NCBI RefSeq assembly: GCF_020667835.1
Contig: NZ_JAFMPR010000001.1
Span: 1-64,000 of the forward strand
Direction: 5' to 3'
Length of the DNA: 64,000 nucleotides
DNA from: Roseibaca sp. Y0-43
GTDB lineage: Bacteria > Pseudomonadota > Alphaproteobacteria > Rhodobacterales > Rhodobacteraceae
The translations under genes and the position numbers were made by a program. The notes below the pieces were generated by a model. It was not told where the DNA came from. It made no database searches and saw only the letters and a list, made by a program, of their open reading frames with translations. This document shows positions 1 to 8,197 of the stretch, piece by piece (within the stretch, counting starts at the first letter, position 1; each line of letters begins with the position of its first letter).

Positions 1-16
1 GGTGCCAGAGAACGAA

Positions 17-226
17 TCACGCTAGATTCAGGCAGGTCAACCCTAAATATGGCCACCTGTCTGGGACTTGGCCCAACTTGTGGGTAACTTCAAGTTCCCG
101 CTCAGCAGGTAGGAACGTATCGACGTTGCAATTAACTGCAAAATGTTCGCCATGCGGCTTCTCAAAATTGTTCCGGTTAGCCCGTGTTAATTGAGGATTA
201 TCCTGTATTAGAAACGGCTTACCCAT
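17..226 (-). CDS. small protein of unknown function, phage-like motif
   Basis: A 69-residue ORF whose ATG overlaps the last 8 bases of the upstream 365-aa gene. A strong Shine-Dalgarno (AAGGAG) sits about 7 bases before this ATG, inside the end of that gene, so translational coupling is likely and the ORF is probably real. The segment around residues 32-55 (NVDTF...ELEVTHKLGQVPDRW) loosely resembles the 'HgLGrvP' pattern seen in phage tail-associated proteins. That likeness is weak and gives no function. There is no signal peptide or membrane segment. Its base composition is less GC-rich than the rest of the window, which fits an accessory origin. Confidence 0.5.
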   Translation of the reverse strand: MGKPFLIQDNPQLTRANRNNFEKPHGEHFAVNCNVDTFLPAERELEVTHKLGQVPDRWPYLGLTCLNLA

Positions 227-1316
227 GGCTGGTCTCCTTCATCACAGCGGCACGGATGCAGTTGAGAAGCGGCAAATCCTCCCGCATCAGTTCCAGTGCC
301 TGCGCGGCATGGCGGTGGGCCACCCCGAGCGTCTCGAAGGTCTGTTGAGCGTGGAGCCGATCGGAAAGGTCGCCTCCAACCCGGTTGGTAAGGAGGCTCC
401 CCTCCACGCGGAACAGCAAACGCCCCAGAAAACGCACCCGCTCAGGCTTGGGCAACATCTCGGCAGTCATCGCGGCAACCGCTGAGTTCGTGGTCGCCAA
501 CCGGGTCAGGGCTGTCTTGCCTTCGCGGGTGAACTGATCGAGCGCCCAGACGGGAAGATCACCGATCAGCACCTCGGGCGGCATGGGATCGTCGGTCGGG
601 TCGGCCCTCAGGCCATTTTCCAGCGCCAGCAGCGCTACCAGCAGGGGCAGCACCTCGCCCGTCTTCTTGACGCCCTCGCGGCAGATCGCCAACGTGGTCG
701 GAGCCACCCCCAACTCGTCCAGCAGATCGACCGCCAGCGCCTGTTCACCCCGATGCGCGGGCAGCGGGTGTCCCGGCCTGTCGGTGCCGAGGATGTAGGT
801 CAGGGCGAGCGCGCGATGGTGCAGGTCGTTGGTGGTCAGCGCGAGCAGGCGCAGGCGGGCATTGGTCATAGAGGCGAAGTCGCGGCGCTGCTGCGCGAGG
901 TGCGGCAGGGTTTCTATCGCCATCAGCAGTTCGTCGGCAGCACGGCTTTTCCGGGCCGCGCAGAGTTCGGTGACGATGAGCGAGGCGACCGGCCAGTCAC
1001 CGCCAACCGCTTGGCGAAAGCGCTTGCCCCGCAAGGCCGCGACCGTCAGGCCGAGCGTGGGAAGGCTCCCCAGCCCCACGTCCTCGAAGGCGATCAGGCC
1101 CAGCCGACGCCAAAGCCGATCCGGGGCATCCCGCAACAGGGTCGCGGCGGCGCGAAGCGCAAGGTCACTGCGACCCCGTCGAACCGCTTTCTGGAGCAGC
1201 GACATCGCCACCCACGGCGAGAGTGTCGTCGGCCGTCCCTCTGGGACATGATCGCGGGCTGCGAGGCGGCGGACAAGATCGGTGTAAAAACGGGCAAGGG
1301 GTTCTGGTTCGTTCAT
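219..1316 (-). CDS. hypothetical protein resembling the C-terminal (clamp-loader-like) part of RarA
   Basis: 365 residues, largely helical, with no transmembrane segment. The stretch at about residues 38-82 (SLLQKAVRRG ... LWRRLGLIAFEDVGLG) looks like the RarA/MgsA C-terminal region, where a 'ALxKSxRxxxxxAALYW' helix is followed by '(A)RRLxxxASEDIGLA'. No Walker A or B motif is present, so if the relation is real this is a free-standing C-terminal module without the AAA+ ATPase. The start is supported by GGAGAG seven bases upstream. It is the first gene of a two-gene unit with the 69-aa ORF downstream. Function is unknown; a role with replication-fork or clamp-loader proteins is inference only. 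Confidence 0.6.
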   Translation of the reverse strand: MNEPEPLARFYTDLVRRLAARDHVPEGRPTTLSPWVAMSLLQKAVRRGRSDLALRAAATLLRDAPDRLWRRLGLIAFEDVGLGSLPTLGLTVAALRGKRFRQAVGGDWPVASLIVTELCAARKSRAADELLMAIETLPHLAQQRRDFASMTNARLRLLALTTNDLHHRALALTYILGTDRPGHPLPAHRGEQALAVDLLDELGVAPTTLAICREGVKKTGEVLPLLVALLALENGLRADPTDDPMPPEVLIGDLPVWALDQFTREGKTALTRLATTNSAVAAMTAEMLPKPERVRFLGRLLFRVEGSLLTNRVGGDLSDRLHAQQTFETLGVAHRHAAQALELMREDLPLLNCIRAAVMKETSHG

Positions 1317-1544
1317 TCGGTCTCTCCTTCGAATTTGGAAGGGGGATCAAAGACTTGGAACCCATGTAGTAGCTTATTGGATGGAGCGTCTGGGGGAAGG
1401 AAATAGCGCCCAAAAGGCGAGAATTGCGGGTCTCAACCCCGGTCTGGGGAGGGGGTTCGACAGAGACACACGAAATGTCCCTGCCGAAAATGTCCCCCTG
1501 CGTTTCCACAGCAGCGGCCAGCTAAAACCCATGGGATCAGGGGC

Positions 1545-2564
1545 TTATAGCTGGTCTGCCAATTCTGCTTTTTGTCCCTGAGTGGGGTCGATGCGCAGCA
1601 CCCATTCCTGCTGATCCGGGCGCAGAGCGGCGAAGTTGATGTGAGGGCGATACTGCTTCCACCAGTTCGGCAACTTGGACCGGAGGAAGCACCCCTCAGC
1701 CTTTCTGAGCCAAGCTTCTCCACGAAAAGCCGGGAAGTCCTCCGCCACCTCTGCCTGAAATTCCGCAGGTGTCAGGATGAAGTATTCGAAACCATGTTGC
1801 GCTCGATGTTGCTCGCAGTATTCACGGCGTTCGCGGAATAGCATTTCCGCAGCGGAGCCTGACCTGGACGCGGCTTTCGGGTGTTGACGAATTTTGGTGG
1901 CCTTGGCTGCAAGCCCCGAACTCCTCTTACCCGCGATGATCTCCACGTCCGTCCACCCCTGCTTACGGCGCTTCCTGATTGCCGTGGCGCTAACCCCCTG
2001 CCTCGCCGCTAGCTGGGCGGCACTGTAGCTGCGCCCTGTGGTGAGGCAGGTGAAGATCAGACTGTCACCCTTGTTGCTGTTCTGCGTGGCCTTGTCGGCC
2101 CATCGAACTTTGCCGGGCGCATACTCAGGATCGTTGTTGTCGATCCGGTCGAGGGTTGCCCGTGTCGTCGGTTTCGGTCCGACCGAGCGCAGGAAGTCCG
2201 CGAAGCTGCGAAAGCTGGGATGCACCACTGCCCCACAGGTCTTGACCCGCTGCAGCATGTTCCTGTGGGTGTTCGCCTCGCCTGCATACTTGGCGCGCAA
2301 GGCCATGGTGGGCAGGGTGTCCAGATCACTCTGGAGCGCGATCCACGCGGGATCATCCGTCATTTGCTTTGCTGCGAAACCATCTGACTGAGGTTTGCTC
2401 ATGACCGGAACCGTTTCCCCGGACAACACCCCAGCAAACCCCTGCAATGCTTCGGTTTTTTCGTCACTTTGCAGCCCTTTATGCGGTTTCGCGAACGAAG
2501 AAAACGCAGGGGGCGAAACTGCCTTGCCGGATACAGCAACCACTGAGTTAGCTTTCTTGCTCAT
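1545..2564 (-). CDS. phage/plasmid-type HNH-like DNA-binding protein
   Basis: About 339 residues from the ATG preceded by GGGGG; the longer reading frame adds 8 residues without a better ribosome site. Residues about 100-165 follow the plan of phage HNH-like proteins: a helix with NMLQR, then FADFLRSVGPKP, then LDRIDNNDPEYAPGKVRWA and an N-rich tail. Residues about 178-212 (YSAAQLAARQGVSATAIRKR...GW) look like the helix-turn-helix that often follows this module. The remaining C-terminal part is not recognised. A clear HNH histidine/asparagine set is not visible, so nuclease activity is uncertain. The family is typical of phages, plasmids and islands, matching its place at the accessory end of the window. 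Confidence 0.55.
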   Translation of the reverse strand: MSKKANSVVAVSGKAVSPPAFSSFAKPHKGLQSDEKTEALQGFAGVLSGETVPVMSKPQSDGFAAKQMTDDPAWIALQSDLDTLPTMALRAKYAGEANTHRNMLQRVKTCGAVVHPSFRSFADFLRSVGPKPTTRATLDRIDNNDPEYAPGKVRWADKATQNSNKGDSLIFTCLTTGRSYSAAQLAARQGVSATAIRKRRKQGWTDVEIIAGKRSSGLAAKATKIRQHPKAASRSGSAAEMLFRERREYCEQHRAQHGFEYFILTPAEFQAEVAEDFPAFRGEAWLRKAEGCFLRSKLPNWWKQYRPHINFAALRPDQQEWVLRIDPTQGQKAELADQL

Positions 2565-2908
2565 CGCCAATCCCCCGGTTTCAGGCACGACAAGGGGTTA
2601 GCAGGTTCGAGCAAAATGGCTTTTTCCCGAAGGAGCCGGGCATCGCTGGTTAGCACGTCTAAGTGTTTGATCTGTATGGTGAGAAATGGAACCCTACGGG
2701 CTGCCACTTTCTCCCCTTCCATGTCTGGATCGTGTTTGTTGGAAGCGGTCCATGTCCTGTGGTCTCAGGAGATGTGCAACTCTGAAGAAATGGCCCCTGT
2801 CATCGCTTATTAGGCCCAGCGTTTGACAGCGCAAAGCATCCGCAACACCGCGCGCCCCTGCAACACGCCCTTGCCGCGCGTATGGCCGCTGCGTTACTGG
2901 GTTAGCCC
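2565..2908. other. intergenic stretch, no gene recognised
   Basis: 344 bases between the phage-like HNH gene (divergent, minus) and the TPR-sulfotransferase gene (plus). The only ORF longer than 60 codons here lacks a ribosome site and has unlikely composition. A TTGACA hexamer occurs at 2823-2828 but no matching -10 box follows at 16-18 bases. No tRNA cloverleaf or obvious attachment repeat was found, although this is where island-type sequence gives way to core genes. Confidence 0.4.
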
Positions 2909-4588
2909 ATGTCGACCGAGAAAATGATCCTCAAGGCGCGTGCCTTGGCCAAGAAAGGCGCTGTTGCCGAAGCGCGGCTGATTTATGAAACCGTGTTGAA
3001 GAAATTTCCCAGCAACAAGCGCGCGCTCGAGGGGATGCAGGCGCTTGCCGACACCCCCGCGCCGCCAGAGCCGACGGCGCTGCTGCAAGAGATGATCGCC
3101 TATTACAACAATGGCCGCATGGCCGAGCTGCTGCGCGCGAGTGACAGGGCGATCACCGTCTATCCCACGCATCTGACCGTGCTGCAATTGCGCGCCGCCG
3201 CACAGATGGCGCTTGGGCAGGCGCAGGCTGCCATTGCCACCTATGACCGCATCGTCACGCTGGAGCCGGGCAATGCCGACGCGTTCGGAAACCGGGGCAA
3301 TGCCCAATCCGCCGCCGGTCACTCAGAAGCCGCGCTGCAAAGTTTTCACAAGGTGCTGGAGCTGCGGCCCGGCGATCCGACCGCGCTGAACAATATCGGT
3401 AATATCCAGATCGAACAGGGCAAACCGGCAGAGGCGCAGGCCAGTTTCGAAGCCGCGTTGCATTCTGCGCCCGATTACACACCCGCGCTTGTAAACCTTG
3501 GGAACGTGCTGAAAATCCGGGGCGAGACCGGGCGCGCCGCCGAGATTCTGTCGCGGGCGGTCGCGCAGGGCGATGCGGGCGGAGAAGCCTATTGGAACCT
3601 TGCCTCTGTCAAGAGCTTCGCGCCCGATGCGCCGGAGATCGCGCAAATGGAAGCCGCGCTTGGCCGGAACCGCCTGACAGAGCGCGACAAGATGCTGATC
3701 GGCTTTGCGCTGGGCAAAGCCTATGACGACACGGGCGATGTGACGCGCGCCTTTCATCACCTGACGGCGGCGAACCGTATCCAGAAAGGGCTTTTGGGCT
3801 ACAAGCTGGAAGATGATCTGAACCGGCTGGCCGCTCTAAAATCGGTGTTCGGCGCTGGCAGCCTACCGGTCGCCACCATCCCGCAAGACGCGCCCCGGCC
3901 CATCTTCATCGTCGGGATGCCGCGCTCTGGCACCAGCCTTCTCGAGCAGATGCTTTCAGCACATAGCGACATCCATGGCGGCGGCGAGATTGCGCTTCTG
4001 GACAATGCCCTCTCGCGGCTTGACTGGACTGACAGCGCGGCCTTTCTGGCCGCAGCCCCCCGCTTGCAGGCCGACTATCTTGCCCATCTGCAAACGCTTG
4101 GGCAGGGGGCGGCCTGTGTCACCGACAAGCTGCCGCTGAATTTCGAATGGATCGGCGCGATCCTGTCGATCTTTCCGCAGGCGAAGATCGTGCATGTCAG
4201 CCGCGATGCCCGCGCGACCTGCTGGTCGAATTTCAAGCATTACTATTCCAGCAATGGCAACGGCTTTGCCTATGACCTGTCCGACACGGTGGCCTATTAC
4301 GGCGCCTATCGCGACCTGATGCGGCATTGGGACCGTCTGTTCGGTGCGCGGCTGTTCCATCTGGATTACGACCGGATGACGCAAGCGGCGGAACCGGTGC
4401 TGCGCGATCTTCTGGCCTATCTGGGGCTGGACTGGCAAGCGGCCTGCCTTGCCCCGGAACAGAACCGGCGCGCGGTCTATACATCCTCGGCCACGCAGGT
4501 CAGACGCGGCATCTACCAAGACAGTTCACAGGCCTGGGAGCGCTATGCCGAACTGATCGGGCCGGCTTTTGATCCGCTGCCGCGCTAG
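2909..4588 (+). CDS. TPR-repeat sulfotransferase family protein
   Basis: 559 residues in two parts. The N-terminal half (about 1-270) consists of tetratricopeptide repeats, visible as recurring patterns such as A..NRGNAQSAAGHSEAAL and ALNNIGNIQIEQGKPAEA. The C-terminal half is a sulfotransferase fold with the PAPS 5'-phosphosulfate loop FIVGMPRSGTSLLEQML at about residues 332-348 and a 3'-phosphate-binding-like segment VHVSRDARATCWSNF at about 430. Such proteins transfer sulfate from PAPS to an unknown acceptor (polysaccharide or protein). No signal peptide is visible. The ribosome site is weak. Its substrate cannot be told from context. Confidence 0.85.
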   Translation: MSTEKMILKARALAKKGAVAEARLIYETVLKKFPSNKRALEGMQALADTPAPPEPTALLQEMIAYYNNGRMAELLRASDRAITVYPTHLTVLQLRAAAQMALGQAQAAIATYDRIVTLEPGNADAFGNRGNAQSAAGHSEAALQSFHKVLELRPGDPTALNNIGNIQIEQGKPAEAQASFEAALHSAPDYTPALVNLGNVLKIRGETGRAAEILSRAVAQGDAGGEAYWNLASVKSFAPDAPEIAQMEAALGRNRLTERDKMLIGFALGKAYDDTGDVTRAFHHLTAANRIQKGLLGYKLEDDLNRLAALKSVFGAGSLPVATIPQDAPRPIFIVGMPRSGTSLLEQMLSAHSDIHGGGEIALLDNALSRLDWTDSAAFLAAAPRLQADYLAHLQTLGQGAACVTDKLPLNFEWIGAILSIFPQAKIVHVSRDARATCWSNFKHYYSSNGNGFAYDLSDTVAYYGAYRDLMRHWDRLFGARLFHLDYDRMTQAAEPVLRDLLAYLGLDWQAACLAPEQNRRAVYTSSATQVRRGIYQDSSQAWERYAELIGPAFDPLPR

Positions 4589-5418
4589 GTTTGCGCCCGC
4601 AGCCCCAGCATCTGCCGCGCCTGCGCCCATGTCGCGACGGGACGGTCGTATTTCGCGCACAGGTCCACCGTGCGCGCGACCAATGCCGCGTTCGACGGCG
4701 CAAGGGTGGTGCGGTCAAGGCGGACATTGTCCTCTAGCCCGGTGCGGGTATGGCCGCCGCGCGCGATGGCCCATTCATTGACCACGATCTGCCCCGCGCC
4801 AATGCCCGCGGCGCACCACAGCGCATCAGGCGCGTAGCGGTTGAGCGTTTCGATGTAGAAATCCAGCACGCGCTCATCCACCGGCATGGCGTTTTTCACA
4901 CCCATCACGAATTGCACATATAGCGGGCGGGGCAAGCGTCCGTCCTCGGCCATGCGCGCGGCTTGGATGACATGCGAGAGGTCGAACGCCTCGATCTCGG
5001 GGATGACCTCATGCTTGCGCATCTCAGAGGCCAGCCAATCGACCAGATCGGGCGGGTTCTCATACACGCGGGTCGGAAAATTGTTCGACCCCACCGCAAG
5101 TGACGCCATGTCGGGGCGCAGCGGCAACATGCCCCCGCGCTCGGACCCCGCACCAGAGCGCCCGCCGGTCGAAAGCTGGATAATCATGCCGGGACAATGG
5201 GTCTTGATCCCTTCCATCAGCGCGGCAAAGCGGTCGGGGTCCGATGTCGGCGTGCCATCATCGCGGCGCACATGGCAATGGGCAATGGCGGCACCTGCTT
5301 CAAACGCGGCGTGGGTGCTTTCCACCTGCTCGGCCACGGTAATCGGCACTGCTGGGTTGTCGGCCTTGGTCGGCACCGACCCGGTGATCGCAACTGCGAT
5401 GATGCAAGGGGTGGTCAT
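4585..5418 (-). CDS. BKACE-family 3-keto acid cleavage enzyme (DUF849)
   Basis: About 277 residues from the ATG at 5418, preceded by GGAAG; the longer ORF upstream has no support. The family uses zinc to cleave beta-keto acids with acetyl-CoA, the founding member being 3-keto-5-aminohexanoate cleavage enzyme of lysine fermentation. Family signatures are visible: ITGSVPTKADNPAVPIT near the N-terminus, AAIAHCHVRRDDGTPTSDP (metal-ligand histidines) and LSTGGRSG. The true beta-keto acid substrate cannot be assigned by sequence alone. It converges on the sulfotransferase gene, with ends overlapping by 4 bases. It lies downstream of the FAD oxidoreductase gene on the same strand, about 75 bases apart. 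Confidence 0.85.
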   Translation of the reverse strand: MTTPCIIAVAITGSVPTKADNPAVPITVAEQVESTHAAFEAGAAIAHCHVRRDDGTPTSDPDRFAALMEGIKTHCPGMIIQLSTGGRSGAGSERGGMLPLRPDMASLAVGSNNFPTRVYENPPDLVDWLASEMRKHEVIPEIEAFDLSHVIQAARMAEDGRLPRPLYVQFVMGVKNAMPVDERVLDFYIETLNRYAPDALWCAAGIGAGQIVVNEWAIARGGHTRTGLEDNVRLDRTTLAPSNAALVARTVDLCAKYDRPVATWAQARQMLGLRAQT

Positions 5419-5493
5419 GGTCTGCTTCCGTTTGTCGTGTTGTGCATCGACCCTAGCCCGAATGCGGCGGGCTTGGAACACCTGCGCCTATCG

Positions 5494-6537
5494 TTACCGC
5501 AGGACCGCGTCGAACCCGAATCCCTGCGGGATCGCATCGCGCCCCTCCAGCACCAAGTCGGCCATGATTTGTGCCAGATGCGGGGCCATGGCAAAGCCGA
5601 TCTTGAAGCCGCCATTGAACACGAACTGCCTCGCGCGCCCCGGCCACACGCCCATCAGCGGCGCGCGCGACGCCGCGCGCGGGCGCACACCTGCCCAGCG
5701 TGCAACCACGGGCGCGGCTGCCAGCCCCGGACAGGCGGCAATCGCGCGGGCGTGGAGCGTGTCGCATTGCGCATCGGTGGTGTCTGGCGCGTCGAACTCG
5801 CGCTCGCTGGTGGACCCGATGGCGATGGTGCCATCGGCATGGGGCACGATATGCAACCCATCGGCAAAGACCTGCGGCATGTCGGGCGCGGCATGGGCCA
5901 GAAGCAGCGATTGCCCCTTCACGCCCGTGCCGATGGGCTGGCCCAGATCGCGCGACAGATCCGCCAACCCCTCATACCCCGTAGCCCAGATGACCGTGCC
6001 GCCGCCGGGCCTGTCGCCCTGTTCCACTTGCACCCCTTGCGCGGCCAAGGCCGCCACCAGCGCGGCCCCTGCCCTGCGCGGGTGCAGCCGCGCGGTCAGC
6101 GTGTCATGGATGACGAAGCCAGACGGTGCCGCGACCGCCAGCCCCGGCGCATCCGCCACGGGCAGGACGCGCCATGTGGCAAAACCCTGCCACAGCTCGC
6201 GGGCGGTTGCCTCGCGCGCGCGGGCCAGATCGAGCGCGCCTTCGGCCAAAGGCTGCACACGGCCCGTGCGGGCATAGCCCGGATCGACCCCGCCGCGCGC
6301 GGCGATGTCGGCCCAATAGCCCTCTGCCGCGCGCAAGGCGTCGAATTGCATGGCTTTCTTCGGGTTCCAGTTTTCCGGCACATGCGGGGCCAGCGCGCCG
6401 ACGATCCCGCCGCTTGACCCGGCCCCCGGCGCGCGCTTTTCGATCACGCGCACCCGCGCGCCCCGGTCAACGCAGGCCAGCGCGACCGTCAGCCCAAAGA
6501 TACCCGCGCCCATGACCGTTACATCCGCCATTGCCAT
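5494..6537 (-). CDS. FAD-dependent oxidoreductase, likely the MnmC1-type half of a split MnmC
   Basis: About 347 residues from an ATG with a GGGGAAG ribosome site. The N-terminus carries a Rossmann dinucleotide motif (VMGAGIFGLTVALACVDRG) followed by an acidic strand end, typical of DAO-family enzymes (D-amino-acid oxidase/glycine oxidase type). The C-terminal FNGGFKIGFAMAPHLA matches the FAD-binding end of that family. It is divergent from, and 53 bases from, a gene for MnmD, the methyltransferase half of MnmC. In E. coli the two activities are one polypeptide that turns cmnm5s2U34 into mnm5s2U34. By context this oxidoreductase is the best candidate for the demodification step, but glycine oxidase-type roles remain possible. 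Confidence 0.7.
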   Translation of the reverse strand: MAMADVTVMGAGIFGLTVALACVDRGARVRVIEKRAPGAGSSGGIVGALAPHVPENWNPKKAMQFDALRAAEGYWADIAARGGVDPGYARTGRVQPLAEGALDLARAREATARELWQGFATWRVLPVADAPGLAVAAPSGFVIHDTLTARLHPRRAGAALVAALAAQGVQVEQGDRPGGGTVIWATGYEGLADLSRDLGQPIGTGVKGQSLLLAHAAPDMPQVFADGLHIVPHADGTIAIGSTSEREFDAPDTTDAQCDTLHARAIAACPGLAAAPVVARWAGVRPRAASRAPLMGVWPGRARQFVFNGGFKIGFAMAPHLAQIMADLVLEGRDAIPQGFGFDAVLR

Positions 6538-6590
6538 TTGCCCGCTTCCCCGCCATGACATGCTGAACATGTGACATAAAGCAGCCGCCC

Positions 6591-7244
6591 ATGCAGCACC
6601 AGAGCGCAGACTTGGAATGGCGCAACGGGCATATCCCCGTGGCGCGCCGCTTTGATGACCCGTATTTCTCGCTGGCCGACGGGCTGGCGGAAACCCGGCA
6701 TGTGTTTCTGGGCGGCAATGACCTGCCCGCGCGGGCGCGACCGGGCTTTCACATTGCCGAGCTGGGTTTCGGCACCGGGTTGAACCTGTTGGCCAGTTTG
6801 GCCGCGCTGCCCGACATGCCCATCCGCTACACGAGTTTCGAGGGCTTCCCCATGTCCGCGCCCGACATGGCCCGCGCGCTTTCGGCCTTTCCTGAACTGG
6901 ACGCGGGTGCGCTTGTCACCGCATGGGCCAGCGGCGCGCGCAGCTTCACACTGGGGCAGACGCAGGTCGAGGTCATCATCGGCGACGTCGCCACCACCCT
7001 GCCCGCTTGGGCCGGTCGCGCCGATGCGTGGTATCTGGACGGGTTCTCGCCCGCCAAGAACCCCGAGATGTGGGCACCCGAGGTCATGGCAGAGGTCGCG
7101 CGCCACACCCAAGCGGGCGGCACATTCGCCACCTACACGGCAGCGGGGGCCGTGCGCCGCGCGCTGGCCGACGCGGGCTTTACCGTCACGCGATGCCCCG
7201 GCTTCGGACGCAAGCGGCATATGAGCAAGGGCGTGATGCCATGA
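6591..7244 (+). CDS. mnmD: tRNA (5-methylaminomethyl-2-thiouridine)(34) methyltransferase MnmD
   Basis: 217 residues, the size of stand-alone MnmD proteins. The SAM-binding glycine-rich loop ELGFGTGLNLL lies at residues 57-67, and the family signature YLDGFSPAKNPEMW follows at about 148-161, then the RxxLxxAGF...PGFGRKRHM end. It would add the last methyl group to nm5s2U34 in the tRNA wobble position. No FAD oxidoreductase domain is fused at its C-terminus; that activity appears to be encoded divergently. The stop overlaps the start of the EamA transporter gene by 4 bases (ATGA), so the two are translationally coupled. Confidence 0.9.
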   Translation: MQHQSADLEWRNGHIPVARRFDDPYFSLADGLAETRHVFLGGNDLPARARPGFHIAELGFGTGLNLLASLAALPDMPIRYTSFEGFPMSAPDMARALSAFPELDAGALVTAWASGARSFTLGQTQVEVIIGDVATTLPAWAGRADAWYLDGFSPAKNPEMWAPEVMAEVARHTQAGGTFATYTAAGAVRRALADAGFTVTRCPGFGRKRHMSKGVMP

Positions 7245-8119
7245 CAGAGCAGGACACCACCAAGGGCATCTGGCTGATGGTCGCGGTCGCGCTGATCTTT
7301 GCCATGCAAGACGCGTTCTCGCGCCACTTGGCGGGCGAATATAACGTTCTGATGATTATCATGATCCGCTACTGGTTCTTCGCGGCCTTCGTCATCACGG
7401 TCGCGACCCGCAAGGCAGGCGGCTTGCGCAAGGCGGCGGCCACCAAGCAACCGCTGGTGCAAGCACTGCGCGGGTTAATCCTTGCGGGCGAGGTCTGCGT
7501 CATGGTCACGGCCTTCGTGCTCTTGGGCCTGACAGAGGCACATGCCGTTTTCGCCGTCTATCCGCTGCTGATCGCGGCGCTGTCTGGCCCGATTCTTGGC
7601 GAAAAGGTCGGCTGGCGGCGCTGGACGGCCATCGGCATCGGCTTCGTGGGCGTTCTGATTATCCTGCAACCGGGCTTCGGCGTGTTCCAGCTAGAGGCGC
7701 TCGTGCCACTTCTGGCGGCGACCATGTTCGCGCTTTACGGATTGCTGACGCGCTATGTGGGCCGGCGCGATCCGGCGGCGGTCAGTTTCTTCTGGACGGG
7801 CACGGTGGGCGCGGTGGCGATGACCGTGGTCGGCATCTGGTTCTGGGAGCCGATGGCACCCCAAGACTGGGTCTGGATGGCGGCGCTGTGTGTCAGTTCC
7901 GCCTTCAGCCATTTCCTGCTGATCCGCGCCTACGAGGTCGCAGAGGCCAGCGCCGTGCAGCCCTTCGCCTATCTGCAACTGCCCTTTGCCGTGGCCTTGG
8001 GGATGCTGCTCTTTGACGAAACGCTGCGGCTGAACGTGGCGATTGGCGCGGCGGTGGTTGTGGGCGCGGGTGTGTTCACGCTGTGGCGCGCGCGGCAGGT
8101 GAGTAAAGGGCCAACTTAA
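7241..8119 (+). CDS. DMT-superfamily (EamA) transporter
   Basis: 292 residues from the ATG of an ATGA overlap with mnmD; a longer in-frame extension runs through mnmD and is a shadow. About ten hydrophobic segments are arranged as two EamA repeats; the first starts IWLMVAVALIFAMQDAFSRHLA. The second contains VPLLAATMFALYGLLTRYVGRRDP. Members export amino acids, nucleosides or other metabolites across the inner membrane, but specificity cannot be read from the sequence. Coupling to mnmD may be only positional. A palindromic repeat relic follows the stop codon directly. Confidence 0.88.
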   Translation: MTEQDTTKGIWLMVAVALIFAMQDAFSRHLAGEYNVLMIIMIRYWFFAAFVITVATRKAGGLRKAAATKQPLVQALRGLILAGEVCVMVTAFVLLGLTEAHAVFAVYPLLIAALSGPILGEKVGWRRWTAIGIGFVGVLIILQPGFGVFQLEALVPLLAATMFALYGLLTRYVGRRDPAAVSFFWTGTVGAVAMTVVGIWFWEPMAPQDWVWMAALCVSSAFSHFLLIRAYEVAEASAVQPFAYLQLPFAVALGMLLFDETLRLNVAIGAAVVVGAGVFTLWRARQVSKGPT

Positions 8120-8121
8120 GG

Positions 8122-8186
8122 CGCGGGACAAGGGCGAAGCCCGCCGCGCGTGTCGCGCGGGCCGTCCACCGGCCCGCCGCTGGCGC
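8122..8186. repeat. short, internally deleted relative of the ~145-bp dispersed repeat
   Basis: This 65-bp stretch matches both ends of the elements at 60924-61074 and 63590-63730: it has AAGGGCGAAGCCCGCCGCGC, then GCGCGGGCCGTCC, and ends GGCCCGCCGCTGGCGC. The central ~100 bases found in the long copies are missing. It lies between the convergent stops of the EamA gene and msrB and can fold into a GC-rich hairpin, so it may act as a terminator in its present position. Confidence 0.6.
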
Positions 8187-8197
8187 TAAACCTGTTC

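Noticed and set aside
2600-2660. GGTTCGA-containing segment considered as a tRNA T-arm or tRNA-derived attachment site at the accessory/core junction
   Set aside because: No matching stem, acceptor or anticodon arm could be drawn around it.
3956-4519. 187-aa ORF on the minus strand inside the sulfotransferase gene, one of many long antisense ORFs in this GC-rich window
   Set aside because: High GC content leaves antisense frames open; composition and lack of ribosome sites mark these as shadows of the real genes.
6555-6577. ATGACATG-CTGAA-CATGTGACAT, imperfect palindrome between mnmD and the FAD oxidoreductase
   Set aside because: Only five bases of perfect dyad (ACATG/CATGT); too short and imperfect to call an operator without conservation data.
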